A DNA stretch of 5,377 bases from Thermococcales archaeon 44_46 (GCA_001507935.1 LGET01000115.1:1-5377), one strand, 5' to 3'. Positions 1 to 5,289 are shown, counted from the stretch's first letter. Notes: a model not told the origin generated them from the letters alone. Numbers and translations are program-made.

Positions 1-66
1 AAGACCCGCTTTAACTTGGGTCTAAATGAGACCCCTCAAACCTTTCCGCCGTTGGCGAGGGGTTAA
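1..66 (+). CDS. tnpB: Possible C-terminal tail of TnpB (RNA-guided nuclease of IS200/IS605), 5' end outside window
   Basis: Frame 1 is open from the first base to a TAA at 64-66 and would encode a 21-residue tail ending in PPLARG. In IS605-type elements tnpB commonly stops a few tens of bases before the right-end hairpin, and this stop lies about 40 bases before the end at 106, which fits. TnpB tails are poorly conserved, and none of the catalytic RuvC residues or the zinc finger would fall in this part, so the protein cannot be proved from what is visible. Reading the sequence just left of the window would settle it. The alternative is that 1-66 is non-coding and belongs to a short non-autonomous element. 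Confidence 0.35.
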   Translation, partial: KTRFNLGLNETPQTFPPLARG

Positions 67-106
67 CTCGTTGGAACCCTCGCCCTTCACGGCGGGAGGA
101 GGTCAG
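29..106 (+). ncRNA. Candidate 3' scaffold of the TnpB guide RNA (omega RNA/reRNA)
   Basis: Positions 31-37 (ACCCCTC) and 57-63 (GAGGGGT) form a perfect 7-bp stem, enclosing CGCC 47-50 / GGCG 54-57, which shares G57 with the outer stem. A second hairpin (81-84 with 91-94) sits at the element end. Known of the family: TnpB guide RNAs overlap the 3' end of tnpB, contain the right-end stem-loops, and take the bases just outside the right end as guide. Here that guide would begin at 107, in ribA. That this RNA is made is inference; no promoter or expression evidence is visible, and the stems were found by eye. Confidence 0.33.
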
Positions 107-514
107 TGTGGAAGCCAATTAGCAAATGCTCTAAAAATGATAGCTCAGGAAGGAGGAATTTTGCTCTATCTAAGGCAAGAAGGGAGAGGCATTGGTCTAA
201 AGAATAAAATCAAAGCCTACGAACTCCAGGATAGGGGATTTGACACGGTTGAAGCGAATAAAATGCTTGGCTTTAATGAAGATGAGAGGGATTTCAGTGT
301 TGCCTGCCAACTGCTCAAAGCTTTAGGAGTCTCAAAAGTTAAGCTTTTGACAAACAATCCAAAGAAGATTAAAGCTTTGGAAGAGTTTGGAATAGAGGTT
401 GTTGAAGTTATTCCGATTTTTGGAGAAGTTAACGAGATTAACAGATCTTATTTAGAGGTTAAGATGCTCAAGCTTGGACATAATTTAAAATCGCTTTTGG
501 AGGGAAAAGAATGA
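107..514 (+). pseudogene. ribA: GTP cyclohydrolase II (RibA or RibA domain of RibBA), C-terminal part, interrupted by the IS end
   Basis: GTP cyclohydrolase II opens the imidazole ring of GTP, releasing formate and pyrophosphate, in the first step of riboflavin synthesis. The 135 residues from 107 match the C-terminal two thirds of the family: [12 protein letters not shown] (GTP-binding), [16 protein letters not shown] (with the conserved Tyr), FNEDERDF (with the catalytic Asp and Arg) and LLTNNPKKI. The first residue, Cys in CGSQ, corresponds to the third zinc ligand (Cys67 of E. coli RibA). The preceding HSECLTGD...RCD segment with the other two zinc cysteines is missing and is replaced by IS sequence. 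The frame happens to stay open through the element end back to an ATG at 26 (an in-frame TAA lies at 23-25), so 27 foreign residues could be fused to the fragment, but the product should lack a zinc site and be inactive. The next in-frame ATG is at 137. Related genomes often carry RibBA fusions, so the missing 5' part could be longer than RibA alone. The stop overlaps the ribH start (ATGA, 511-514). Confidence 0.85.
499..503 (+). promoter_or_regulatory. Shine-Dalgarno sequence of ribH
   Basis: GGAGG lies inside the end of ribA, 7 bases before the ATG at 511. It supports that start and independent ribosome entry at ribH even if ribA translation fails. Confidence 0.75.
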
Positions 515-969
515 TTTATGAAGGTGAATATAAGGGCGAAGGCTTGAAAATAGGTATAGTTGTAAGCAGATTTAATGATTTGCTGACTAAGGAGCTTTTA
601 GATGGAGCATTGGACTGTCTTAAGAGACATGGTGTCAAAGATTTAGACATCTTTAAGGTTCCTGGAGCATTTGAAATCCCATTTATCACAAAAGAACTAG
701 CAAAAAAAGAGAAATACGATGCGATTTTAGCGTTAGGAGCTGTCGTTAAAGGAGAAACGTATCACTTCGATTTGGTTGCCAATGAAGTTGCAAAAGGAGT
801 AGCCCATATAAACTTAACCTACGAAACTCCTGTAATATTTGGTGTTATAACCGTTGATGATGGGTTGCAAGGATTAGATAGAGCTGGAATAAAGTCAAAT
901 AAAGGTTTTGAATATGCTTTAGCTACTTTAGAGATGGCAAATTTAAGAAAGAAAATAAAAAACATTTAG
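511..969 (+). CDS. ribH: 6,7-dimethyl-8-ribityllumazine synthase
   Basis: RibH condenses 5-amino-6-ribitylamino-uracil with 3,4-dihydroxy-2-butanone 4-phosphate to give lumazine, the penultimate step of riboflavin synthesis; the family forms cytoplasmic pentamers or 60-subunit shells. At 152 residues it has the usual full length. Visible family motifs are GIVVSRFND (15-23), VPGAFEIPF (50-58), [13 protein letters not shown] (75-87) with the likely catalytic His85, [20 protein letters not shown] (107-126) with the phosphate-binding region, and the C-terminal [16 protein letters not shown] (130-145). The start is fixed by the GGAGG at 499-503 and the ATGA overlap with ribA. It is the last gene of the + strand operon and its stop overlaps the convergent purO stop. 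Because ribA upstream is interrupted, ribH expression may depend on read-through from the insertion element or on a promoter within it; I see no obvious promoter between 107 and 510. Confidence 0.96.
   Translation: MIYEGEYKGEGLKIGIVVSRFNDLLTKELLDGALDCLKRHGVKDLDIFKVPGAFEIPFITKELAKKEKYDAILALGAVVKGETYHFDLVANEVAKGVAHINLTYETPVIFGVITVDDGLQGLDRAGIKSNKGFEYALATLEMANLRKKIKNI
952..962 (-). terminator. Oligo-T terminator of the thiC-purC-purP-purO operon
   Basis: Just past the purO stop, the - strand reads T6 (962-957), A, then T4 (955-952), inside the last codons of ribH on the opposite strand. Oligo-T tracts in the transcript end transcription in Thermococcales without needing a hairpin. This is predicted from base composition only. 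Confidence 0.5.
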
Positions 970-1562
970 TTTTTGTTTTTTATTCCTATCCTAAACCCAT
1001 CTCCAGAGTCAAGGACTCCAACCGCCAAAACTGGATGGGCGAACTTTAATTTTAAAACCCTCTCAGCCAGCTCCTCCTCATCGCCAAAGTCTAAGCTCAG
1101 GGTTTCAATGCCCTCAACATTGTATGTAGCGGTGAAAAATGCCCTTCCTTCCTCAAGCTCAACTTTTTTCACCCAAAGCTCATCCCTTCCAGCGAAGCCC
1201 AAAAAAGCCTTATCTTTATACTTTTGTATCACTCCCCCAATCCTTGGCGTATTCAAGGTATCTCTCTCATAATCCATAGCATCCAAAATGTGAATTAGGG
1301 CCTTTTTTGGCTTTTCCCACTCCAAAGCTTGAGCAATGAACGTTGTGTGAGAGCCATTGCTAACCACTGCATAGTCCTTGAAAATTTTCACGGCTGTGTA
1401 GCTCACATATGGATTGTTTGTCTCCGTTATATTTATCACCTCAACTTCGTCTCCCCTAAGTTTTGCTGTTCTATTGGGAAAAGAGCGAGAACTAACACGA
1501 TAGAAAGCGAAAGGTTTACCCTCTTTTAATCCAACGCCAACCATTCTCCCAACGTATCTCAT
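966..1562 (-). CDS. purO: IMP cyclohydrolase, archaeal PurO type
   Basis: PurO closes the ring of FAICAR (5-formamidoimidazole-4-carboxamide ribotide) to IMP, the last step of purine synthesis. It is an archaeal enzyme with an NTN-hydrolase-like fold, unrelated to the bacterial PurH. The 198 residues match the family's usual length. Motifs seen are YVGRMVGVG (3-11), VSSRSFPNR (23-31), NPYVSYTAV (50-58), VSNGSHTT (67-74), DYERDTLNTPRIGG (97-110) and LGFAGRDEL (121-129). The start at 1562 has GAGGTGAT at 1573-1566 with a three-base spacer and overlaps the purP stop as ATGA, so translation is probably coupled. It is the last gene of the - strand operon and its stop overlaps ribH by four bases. 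Confidence 0.95.
   Translation of the reverse strand: MRYVGRMVGVGLKEGKPFAFYRVSSRSFPNRTAKLRGDEVEVINITETNNPYVSYTAVKIFKDYAVVSNGSHTTFIAQALEWEKPKKALIHILDAMDYERDTLNTPRIGGVIQKYKDKAFLGFAGRDELWVKKVELEEGRAFFTATYNVEGIETLSLDFGDEEELAERVLKLKFAHPVLAVGVLDSGDGFRIGIKNKN
970..981 (+). terminator. Oligo-T terminator of the rib operon
   Basis: T5 (970-974), G, T6 (976-981) begin directly after the ribH stop and lie within the 3' end of purO. With the T-tracts on the other strand at 952-962 this makes a compact two-way terminator for the converging operons. No strong stem-loop is present. Confidence 0.55.
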
Positions 1563-2491
1563 GTTATCACCTCATCCAAGCGGTTCTCATCTAACGCTAA
1601 GCGAATCTCTTTGGCAACCCTTTGACCCATCATAATCTCCTCGCCCCAATAAAGTGAGGAATACCAGTGCTTGGCATTACTTCCACCGTCTATGCGTGAT
1701 GCAAAACCTATGCATCTAAACTCACCATCATAAGCAAAATGCAAGGAAAAAGGTCCTATAACCCCGGGAGGCTCAAGCTTTTCCATTGCTTCAACGAAAG
1801 CCAAGCCATAGTCATAGAGCTCTGGCAGGAGGGATTCTCTCAAAGCTATGGATTTGTTCCCAACTATTGTGTAAGGCAAATCTTTGAAGGGCATTCTCTT
1901 GTTTGCATCCGCTATAACCAATCGTTCATCAACTCCGAAAAGCTCAAGCCTCTCTAAAATAGGCGAATAGAAGAAGTGAACGTAAATGAAGACACCATCT
2001 ACAAAGTGCTCAATTCTATAGTTCTCCTTAACATCTTTTAGCTTTCCCTCTAATTCGTGCCCATAAGCTATGAAGTGTCCACTCCCACCTTTAGGACCTT
2101 CAATTCTGACGAAGTAAAGCTCATCTCCTCTAACCTCATCCAAATCAAAGCTTTCAACTTGAGGAATATCAGCCTTTTGCAAAATCTTGTCAACAAGCTC
2201 AAACTTTGTTTCCCACTTCAAAAACCTCTTGTTTCCAAAGAACTTAGCTTTGCTACTCTCTATCATATCAATACCGAGATAAGCCACAAAAGAGCCGTGA
2301 GGGACTATTATTCCGTCATCACTCAGTATCTCTTCCATATTAGCGGTGACTCTAAGGTCATCAACTATTGGAAGTGAAGAGTAGAAGCTCTTCCTCTTTG
2401 GAGAAACATAGAGACGGGTTTTGAAACCTTCTTTCTTTGCTCCCATCATTATCTGCAAAGCCGAATGGGAGGCTATGGTTGAGATGATCAT
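1559..2491 (-). CDS. purP: PurP-family ATP-grasp protein (FAICAR synthetase family), short and divergent
   Basis: PurP makes FAICAR from AICAR, formate and ATP in archaea that lack PurH. The 310 residues follow the PurP pattern throughout: TIASHSALQIMMGAKKEGF (5-23), VPHGSFVAYLGID (63-75), FFGNKRFLKWE (84-94), GPKGGSGHFIA (132-142), HFFYSP (172-177), GNKSIALRESLLPE (211-224), GPFSLHF (246-252), SRIDGGSNA (265-273) and MGQRVAKEI (288-296). An in-frame TGA (2494-2492) sits directly before the ATG, so no longer N-terminus exists in this frame; GGGGGTGA at 2503-2496 is the ribosome site and ATGA overlaps purC. Compared from memory with the Methanocaldococcus and Pyrococcus enzymes (about 361 and 334 residues), it is shorter. 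It has Gly262 where they have the Glu of FE(M/I)SAR, His251 where they have Gln or Glu, and changes in the glycine-rich loop. It may be a second PurP subtype rather than the classical enzyme. Position between purC and purO supports a purine role. Confidence 0.85.
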   Translation of the reverse strand: MIISTIASHSALQIMMGAKKEGFKTRLYVSPKRKSFYSSLPIVDDLRVTANMEEILSDDGIIVPHGSFVAYLGIDMIESSKAKFFGNKRFLKWETKFELVDKILQKADIPQVESFDLDEVRGDELYFVRIEGPKGGSGHFIAYGHELEGKLKDVKENYRIEHFVDGVFIYVHFFYSPILERLELFGVDERLVIADANKRMPFKDLPYTIVGNKSIALRESLLPELYDYGLAFVEAMEKLEPPGVIGPFSLHFAYDGEFRCIGFASRIDGGSNAKHWYSSLYWGEEIMMGQRVAKEIRLALDENRLDEVIT

Positions 2492-3147
2492 TCAATCACC
2501 CCCAAAAGCTCTTCTTGCTTTAGAAGCTTTCCCCCTTTCATCACCCTAATAGTATCACCGCTTATCTCATCTATAACCAAGAGTTCGTCGTTTTTTCGCC
2601 CAAACTCAAGCTTGAAGTCGATTATCTCAAATCCTTTGCTTTTGAAAAATTCTTTCAAAATTTGAGCAACTTTTCTTGTTGTTTTTTTCATCTCCTCAAT
2701 CTCTTCCTTGGTTGCAATGCCGAGCGTTTCTGTAACCTCTTCACAAATGAGAGGATCACCTAAGGCATCGCTTTTTAGTGTAAATTCAACAATGTCTAAA
2801 TCGCTGAGGGGCTTAACTAATTCACCGTAGCGCCTTAAGAAACTTCCATAAGCTTTGTAGCGGTAGATTACCTCAAGGGGTATCCTTTCGGCTTTTAAAA
2901 ACTTCGCCCTTCTTTCATCAAGCCTCTCGACAAAGTGAGTTTTTACACCCCTCTTTTCCAACAATTTGAAGAAAAACTCTGTTTGTTTCAAAACTACACT
3001 TCCTTTGCCTTTTCTTCCTCCAATTACCTCATTTCCACCGGTATCTTCCTTTTCGCCAAAGCCCAAGATGCTGTCTTTAAAGTAAAAAATCAAAAACTCG
3101 CCATCTTCATAAACGTCTTTTGTCTTTCCCCTATAGATAAGCTTCAT
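2488..3147 (-). CDS. purC: Phosphoribosylaminoimidazole-succinocarboxamide (SAICAR) synthase
   Basis: PurC joins aspartate to CAIR using ATP, giving SAICAR on the way to IMP. With the chosen start it has 219 residues. It shows GKTKDVYEDG (7-16), which is the ATP-site N-terminal motif, GKGS (47-50), SAICAR signature 1 as IPLEVIYRYKAYGS (89-102), signature 2 as IIDFKLEFG (175-183), and DEISGDTIR (193-201). The more usual form of the last motif is DEISPDT. The protein ends soon after it, so the C-terminus is shorter than in bacterial enzymes. An earlier in-frame ATG at 3177 would add MTCLGKRVKL, but the ATG at 3147 is preferred: it is preceded by GGGTGA (3158-3153) at five bases, and family members start at this point. 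It begins inside the last six codons of thiC, so the two are translated as a coupled pair. Its product needs PurB, not encoded here, before PurP can act. Confidence 0.93.
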   Translation of the reverse strand: MKLIYRGKTKDVYEDGEFLIFYFKDSILGFGEKEDTGGNEVIGGRKGKGSVVLKQTEFFFKLLEKRGVKTHFVERLDERRAKFLKAERIPLEVIYRYKAYGSFLRRYGELVKPLSDLDIVEFTLKSDALGDPLICEEVTETLGIATKEEIEEMKKTTRKVAQILKEFFKSKGFEIIDFKLEFGRKNDELLVIDEISGDTIRVMKGGKLLKQEELLGVIE

Positions 3148-4435
3148 CAGCTTCACCCTTTTTCCTAAGCATGTCATTTATGAGGCGTATCGCACACAGC
3201 TCCCCGCACATTGAGCAGGCTTCTGTAGAAGTCGGTCTATTTTTTCTTATCTCATCAAAGCGTTCTTTGTCCACTGCAAACTTAAATTGCTTCTCCCAGT
3301 CCAGAGAACCTCTCGCCAGGCTCATGGTGTAGTCCCTCCTCCACTCCTCCTCGAAGCGTGTTAGGTTCACAGCATGGGCAGCAAGCTTTGTTGCTATTAC
3401 CCCAAGACGCACGTGTTCTCTATCAGGCAAACCTAAGTGCTCCGCCGGTGTGACATAACAGAGAAAGTCCGCCCCATTCAAAGCGGCTATTGCCCCTCCA
3501 ATGGCTCCAGCTATATGGTCGTAGCCCGGAAAAATGTCCGTTACCAAGGGACCAAGGACGTAGAATGGAGCGTTATCAGTTGCGACCTTCGCTATTTTTA
3601 TCTGCATTGGAATTTGGTCTATTGGCACGTGTCCGGGCCCCTCAACCATAGTTTGAACTCCAAACTCTCTTGCCCTTCTCACCAAGCGCCCCAAGGTAAA
3701 GAGCTCACTCATTTGAAGCTCATCCCCAGCGTCCGGGAGTCCCCCTGGCCTCAGGCCATCGCCCAGGCTCAAGACCACGTCGTATTCCTTAGCAAGTTCC
3801 AAGAGATAATCATAGTCCTTATAGAAAGGGTTCTCACTCTCCCAGTGAATCATCCAAGCCGCTAAGAAAGTTCCTCCTCTCGAAACCATGCCAACAGTTC
3901 TCTTAACCCTTTTCATCTTTTCCACAACTTCTTTAGTAACTCCAACATGTATCGTCGCGTAATCAACACCATCCTTGAAGTGCTTCTCCACGGCATTCCA
4001 CATGTCATCTTCGCTCATTTCAATGATAGCCTTACCCTTTGCCAGCATCTCCTCAGCGGCTTGATAAATTGGGACTGTTCCAACTGGAACATCTACAGCT
4101 CTCATAATTTCCCTTCTAATTTTATCCAAATCACCACCCGTTGAGAGGTCCATTATGGTGTCGGCCCCGTACCTCACAGCTATTCTAGCCTTCTCTATCT
4201 CTTCTTCAACATTCACTATGTCCCTTGAGGTTCCAATGTTTGCATTGACTTTAATCCTCACACCTTTGCCCACGGCAACAGGTTTAACCCAATCGTGATT
4301 GACGTTTCTAAAGATAACAGTGTAACCCTTAGCTACGTTTCTCCTAAGCTTTTCAACACTTATGTTCTCCTGCTTGGCTATAAAGTTCATTTCCTCCGTT
4401 ATTATCCCACGTTTGGCTTCTTCCATCTGGGTCAT
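3131..4435 (-). CDS. thiC: Phosphomethylpyrimidine synthase (HMP-P synthase)
   Basis: ThiC is a non-classical radical-SAM enzyme that rearranges aminoimidazole ribotide (AIR), an intermediate of purine synthesis, to hydroxymethylpyrimidine phosphate for thiamine. With the ATG at 4435 it has 434 residues, the length of the short archaeal form. It shows IITEEMNFIAKQENI near the N-terminus, GYTVIFRN, KVNANIGTS, GADTIMDLSTGGDL, PVGTVPIYQA, TIHVGVT, VSRGGTFLAAWM, SLGDGLRPG, VEGPGHVP, YVLGPLVTDIFPGYDHI, GAIGGA, CYVTPAEHLGLP and, at the C-terminus, the iron-sulphur cysteines CSMCGELC (407, 410, 414). Upstream TTG (4456) and ATG (4447) codons in frame are less likely, because GGTGG at 4445-4441 lies five bases before 4435 and overlaps the 4447 start. 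It is the first gene of the operon, divergent from thi4, and overlaps purC by 17 bases. No TPP riboswitch fits upstream. Confidence 0.96.
   Translation of the reverse strand: MTQMEEAKRGIITEEMNFIAKQENISVEKLRRNVAKGYTVIFRNVNHDWVKPVAVGKGVRIKVNANIGTSRDIVNVEEEIEKARIAVRYGADTIMDLSTGGDLDKIRREIMRAVDVPVGTVPIYQAAEEMLAKGKAIIEMSEDDMWNAVEKHFKDGVDYATIHVGVTKEVVEKMKRVKRTVGMVSRGGTFLAAWMIHWESENPFYKDYDYLLELAKEYDVVLSLGDGLRPGGLPDAGDELQMSELFTLGRLVRRAREFGVQTMVEGPGHVPIDQIPMQIKIAKVATDNAPFYVLGPLVTDIFPGYDHIAGAIGGAIAALNGADFLCYVTPAEHLGLPDREHVRLGVIATKLAAHAVNLTRFEEEWRRDYTMSLARGSLDWEKQFKFAVDKERFDEIRKNRPTSTEACSMCGELCAIRLINDMLRKKGEADEAYL
3153..3158 (-). promoter_or_regulatory. Shine-Dalgarno sequence deciding the purC start
   Basis: GGGTGA on the - strand, inside the thiC coding end, lies five bases before the ATG at 3147. 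This favours the 219-residue PurC over the 229-residue reading that begins at 3177. Confidence 0.65.
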
Positions 4436-4516
4436 CCTAACCACCATATATAACAAGGTTTTTAAGTTTCAATACTAAGTTTTAGTCGAGCTTTATGAAT
4501 TTTTCGGGTGGTGGAA
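4436..4516. promoter_or_regulatory. Divergent thiC/thi4 promoter region with central palindrome
   Basis: Only 81 bases separate the two start codons. ACTAA (4474-4478), GTT, TTAGT (4482-4486) forms a five-base inverted repeat centred at 4480, within about four bases of the midpoint. TATA-like tracts flank it. On the + strand, GGTTTTTAAG (4457-4466) could serve thi4 with a start near 4490. On the - strand, GAAAAATTCATAAAG (4505-4491) could serve thiC with a start near 4470; ACTTAAAAAC (4468-4459) is an alternative that would leave almost no leader. In the first arrangement the palindrome lies between TATA and transcript start for both genes, which suits a shared repressor site, for example for the ThiN-domain regulator ThiR known from archaea. 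The protein and the binding are inference. Confidence 0.45.
4506..4514 (+). promoter_or_regulatory. Shine-Dalgarno sequence deciding the thi4 start
   Basis: GGGTGGTGG precedes the ATG at 4517. In-frame GTG codons at 4508 and 4511 lie within this site and would leave no ribosome site of their own, so the ATG at 4517 is preferred. Confidence 0.65.
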
Positions 4517-5275
4517 ATGCTAAGGGATGTAACCATAAGCAGGGCGATAATTGAAACCTACTTCAAAGAGCTCTTAGAGCACTTAAACCTCGACGTTGCT
4601 ATAGTTGGAGCCGGTCCATCGGGAATGGTAGCCGCTTATTATCTTGCCAAAGGCGGCGCAAAGGTGGCAATCTTTGAGAAAAAGCTGAGCATAGGGGGAG
4701 GAATATGGGGAGGAGGAATGGGCTTCAATAAGATAGTTGTGGAAGAAGAGGCTAAGGAAATCCTCGAGGAATTTGGAGTAAGGCATGAAGAATTTGAGGA
4801 AGGCTATTATGTTGCCGATGCCATCGAAGTGGCAACAACAATAGCGAGCAAGAATATAAAAGCTGGGGCAAAGATATTCAACATGGTTGAGGTCGAGGAT
4901 TTAGTTGTTAAGGAGAACCGCGTAGCTGGAATAGTCATAAACTGGACACCCGTTAAAATGACGGACCTTCACGTTGATCCGCTAACAGTTGAAGCCAAGT
5001 TTGTGATTGATTCTACAGGTCATGGAGCACAGGTAACCCAACTCCTTGAAAAGAGAGGTTTAATAGAGAGGGTTCCCGGCGAAAGTGCGATGTGGGCGGA
5101 GATGGGAGAGAAGCTAACGGTGGAGCACACCAAAGAAATCTACCCCGGCTTATACGTCACAGGAATGGCGGCTAACGCTGTTGCCGGAGCGCCGAGGATG
5201 GGACCAATATTCGGTGGAATGTTCTTAAGCGGAAGAAAAGCTGCTTTCGAGATACTTGAAAAGCTTAAGAAATAA
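4517..5275 (+). CDS. thi4: Thiamine thiazole synthase, archaeal sulphide-dependent Thi4 type
   Basis: Thi4 builds the thiazole (ADP-thiazole) half of thiamine from NAD and glycine plus sulphur. The 252 residues match the archaeal family from end to end: [11 protein letters not shown] at the N-terminus, the dinucleotide-binding VGAGPSG (30-36) followed by FEKK (53-56), [13 protein letters not shown] (60-72), [12 protein letters not shown] (101-112), INWTPVK (141-147), LHVDPLT (151-157), STGHGAQV (166-173) and [20 protein letters not shown] (216-235). His152 in LHVDP occupies the place of the yeast Thi4 cysteine that donates its own sulphur once. Enzymes with His there use free sulphide and turn over repeatedly, which fits a sulphide-rich anaerobic habitat; the functional reading is inferred from characterised relatives. 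It is transcribed away from thiC, which makes the pyrimidine half, so this intergenic region controls both branches of thiamine synthesis. Confidence 0.96.
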   Translation: MLRDVTISRAIIETYFKELLEHLNLDVAIVGAGPSGMVAAYYLAKGGAKVAIFEKKLSIGGGIWGGGMGFNKIVVEEEAKEILEEFGVRHEEFEEGYYVADAIEVATTIASKNIKAGAKIFNMVEVEDLVVKENRVAGIVINWTPVKMTDLHVDPLTVEAKFVIDSTGHGAQVTQLLEKRGLIERVPGESAMWAEMGEKLTVEHTKEIYPGLYVTGMAANAVAGAPRMGPIFGGMFLSGRKAAFEILEKLKK

Positions 5276-5289
5276 ATGACATTCATCAG

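Larger units (their letters stand above)
1..106 (+). mobile_element. Right end of an IS200/IS605-family (TnpB-type) insertion sequence, partial
   Basis: Sequence seen: the stretch is richer in G and C than the AT-rich ribA sequence after it, encodes nothing resembling GTP cyclohydrolase II, and holds several short inverted repeats. It finishes with a hairpin (CGCC 81-84 / GGCG 91-94, loop CTTCAC) followed by GGAGGAGGTCAG at 95-106. Family knowledge: a CCCTCGCCC...GGCGGG hairpin followed by GGAGGTCA is the form of right end I recall from IS605/IS1341-type elements of Thermococcales; such elements end in subterminal hairpins and make no target duplication. The host sequence resumes sharply at 107 in the ribA frame, which fixes the boundary to within a base or two. 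The left end and the body lie outside the window, so it is unknown whether the element is a full IS605, a tnpB-only element or a short non-autonomous derivative. The exact IS name cannot be given. Confidence 0.68.

Noticed and set aside
26..106. ATG at 26 as the true start of a 162-residue RibA
   Set aside because: The 27 residues before CGSQ match nothing in RibA, and the essential zinc segment is missing; the DNA looks like an insertion element end.
29..106. A tRNA or other standard structured RNA in the GC-rich stretch
   Set aside because: No cloverleaf, no GTTCGANNC T-loop and no CCA end; the hairpins fit an IS right end better.
973..1272. 99-residue + strand open frame
   Set aside because: It is the antisense shadow of purO; low-complexity Ser-rich product and no ribosome site.
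3148..3177. PurC starting at the ATG at 3177
   Set aside because: Adds ten residues not typical of the family and lacks a good ribosome site; the ATG at 3147 has GGGTGA at proper spacing.
3437..3865. 142-residue + strand open frame
   Set aside because: Lies wholly inside thiC on the other strand, with no family pattern; thiC is clearly the coding strand.
4436..4516. TPP riboswitch upstream of thiC or thi4
   Set aside because: Only 81 bases are shared by two promoters, and no CTGAGA core is seen on either strand.
5276..5289. Stem-loop ATGA/TCAT after thi4 as a hairpin terminator
   Set aside because: Four-base AT-rich arms with a three-base loop are too weak; the T-run alone is the more likely signal.
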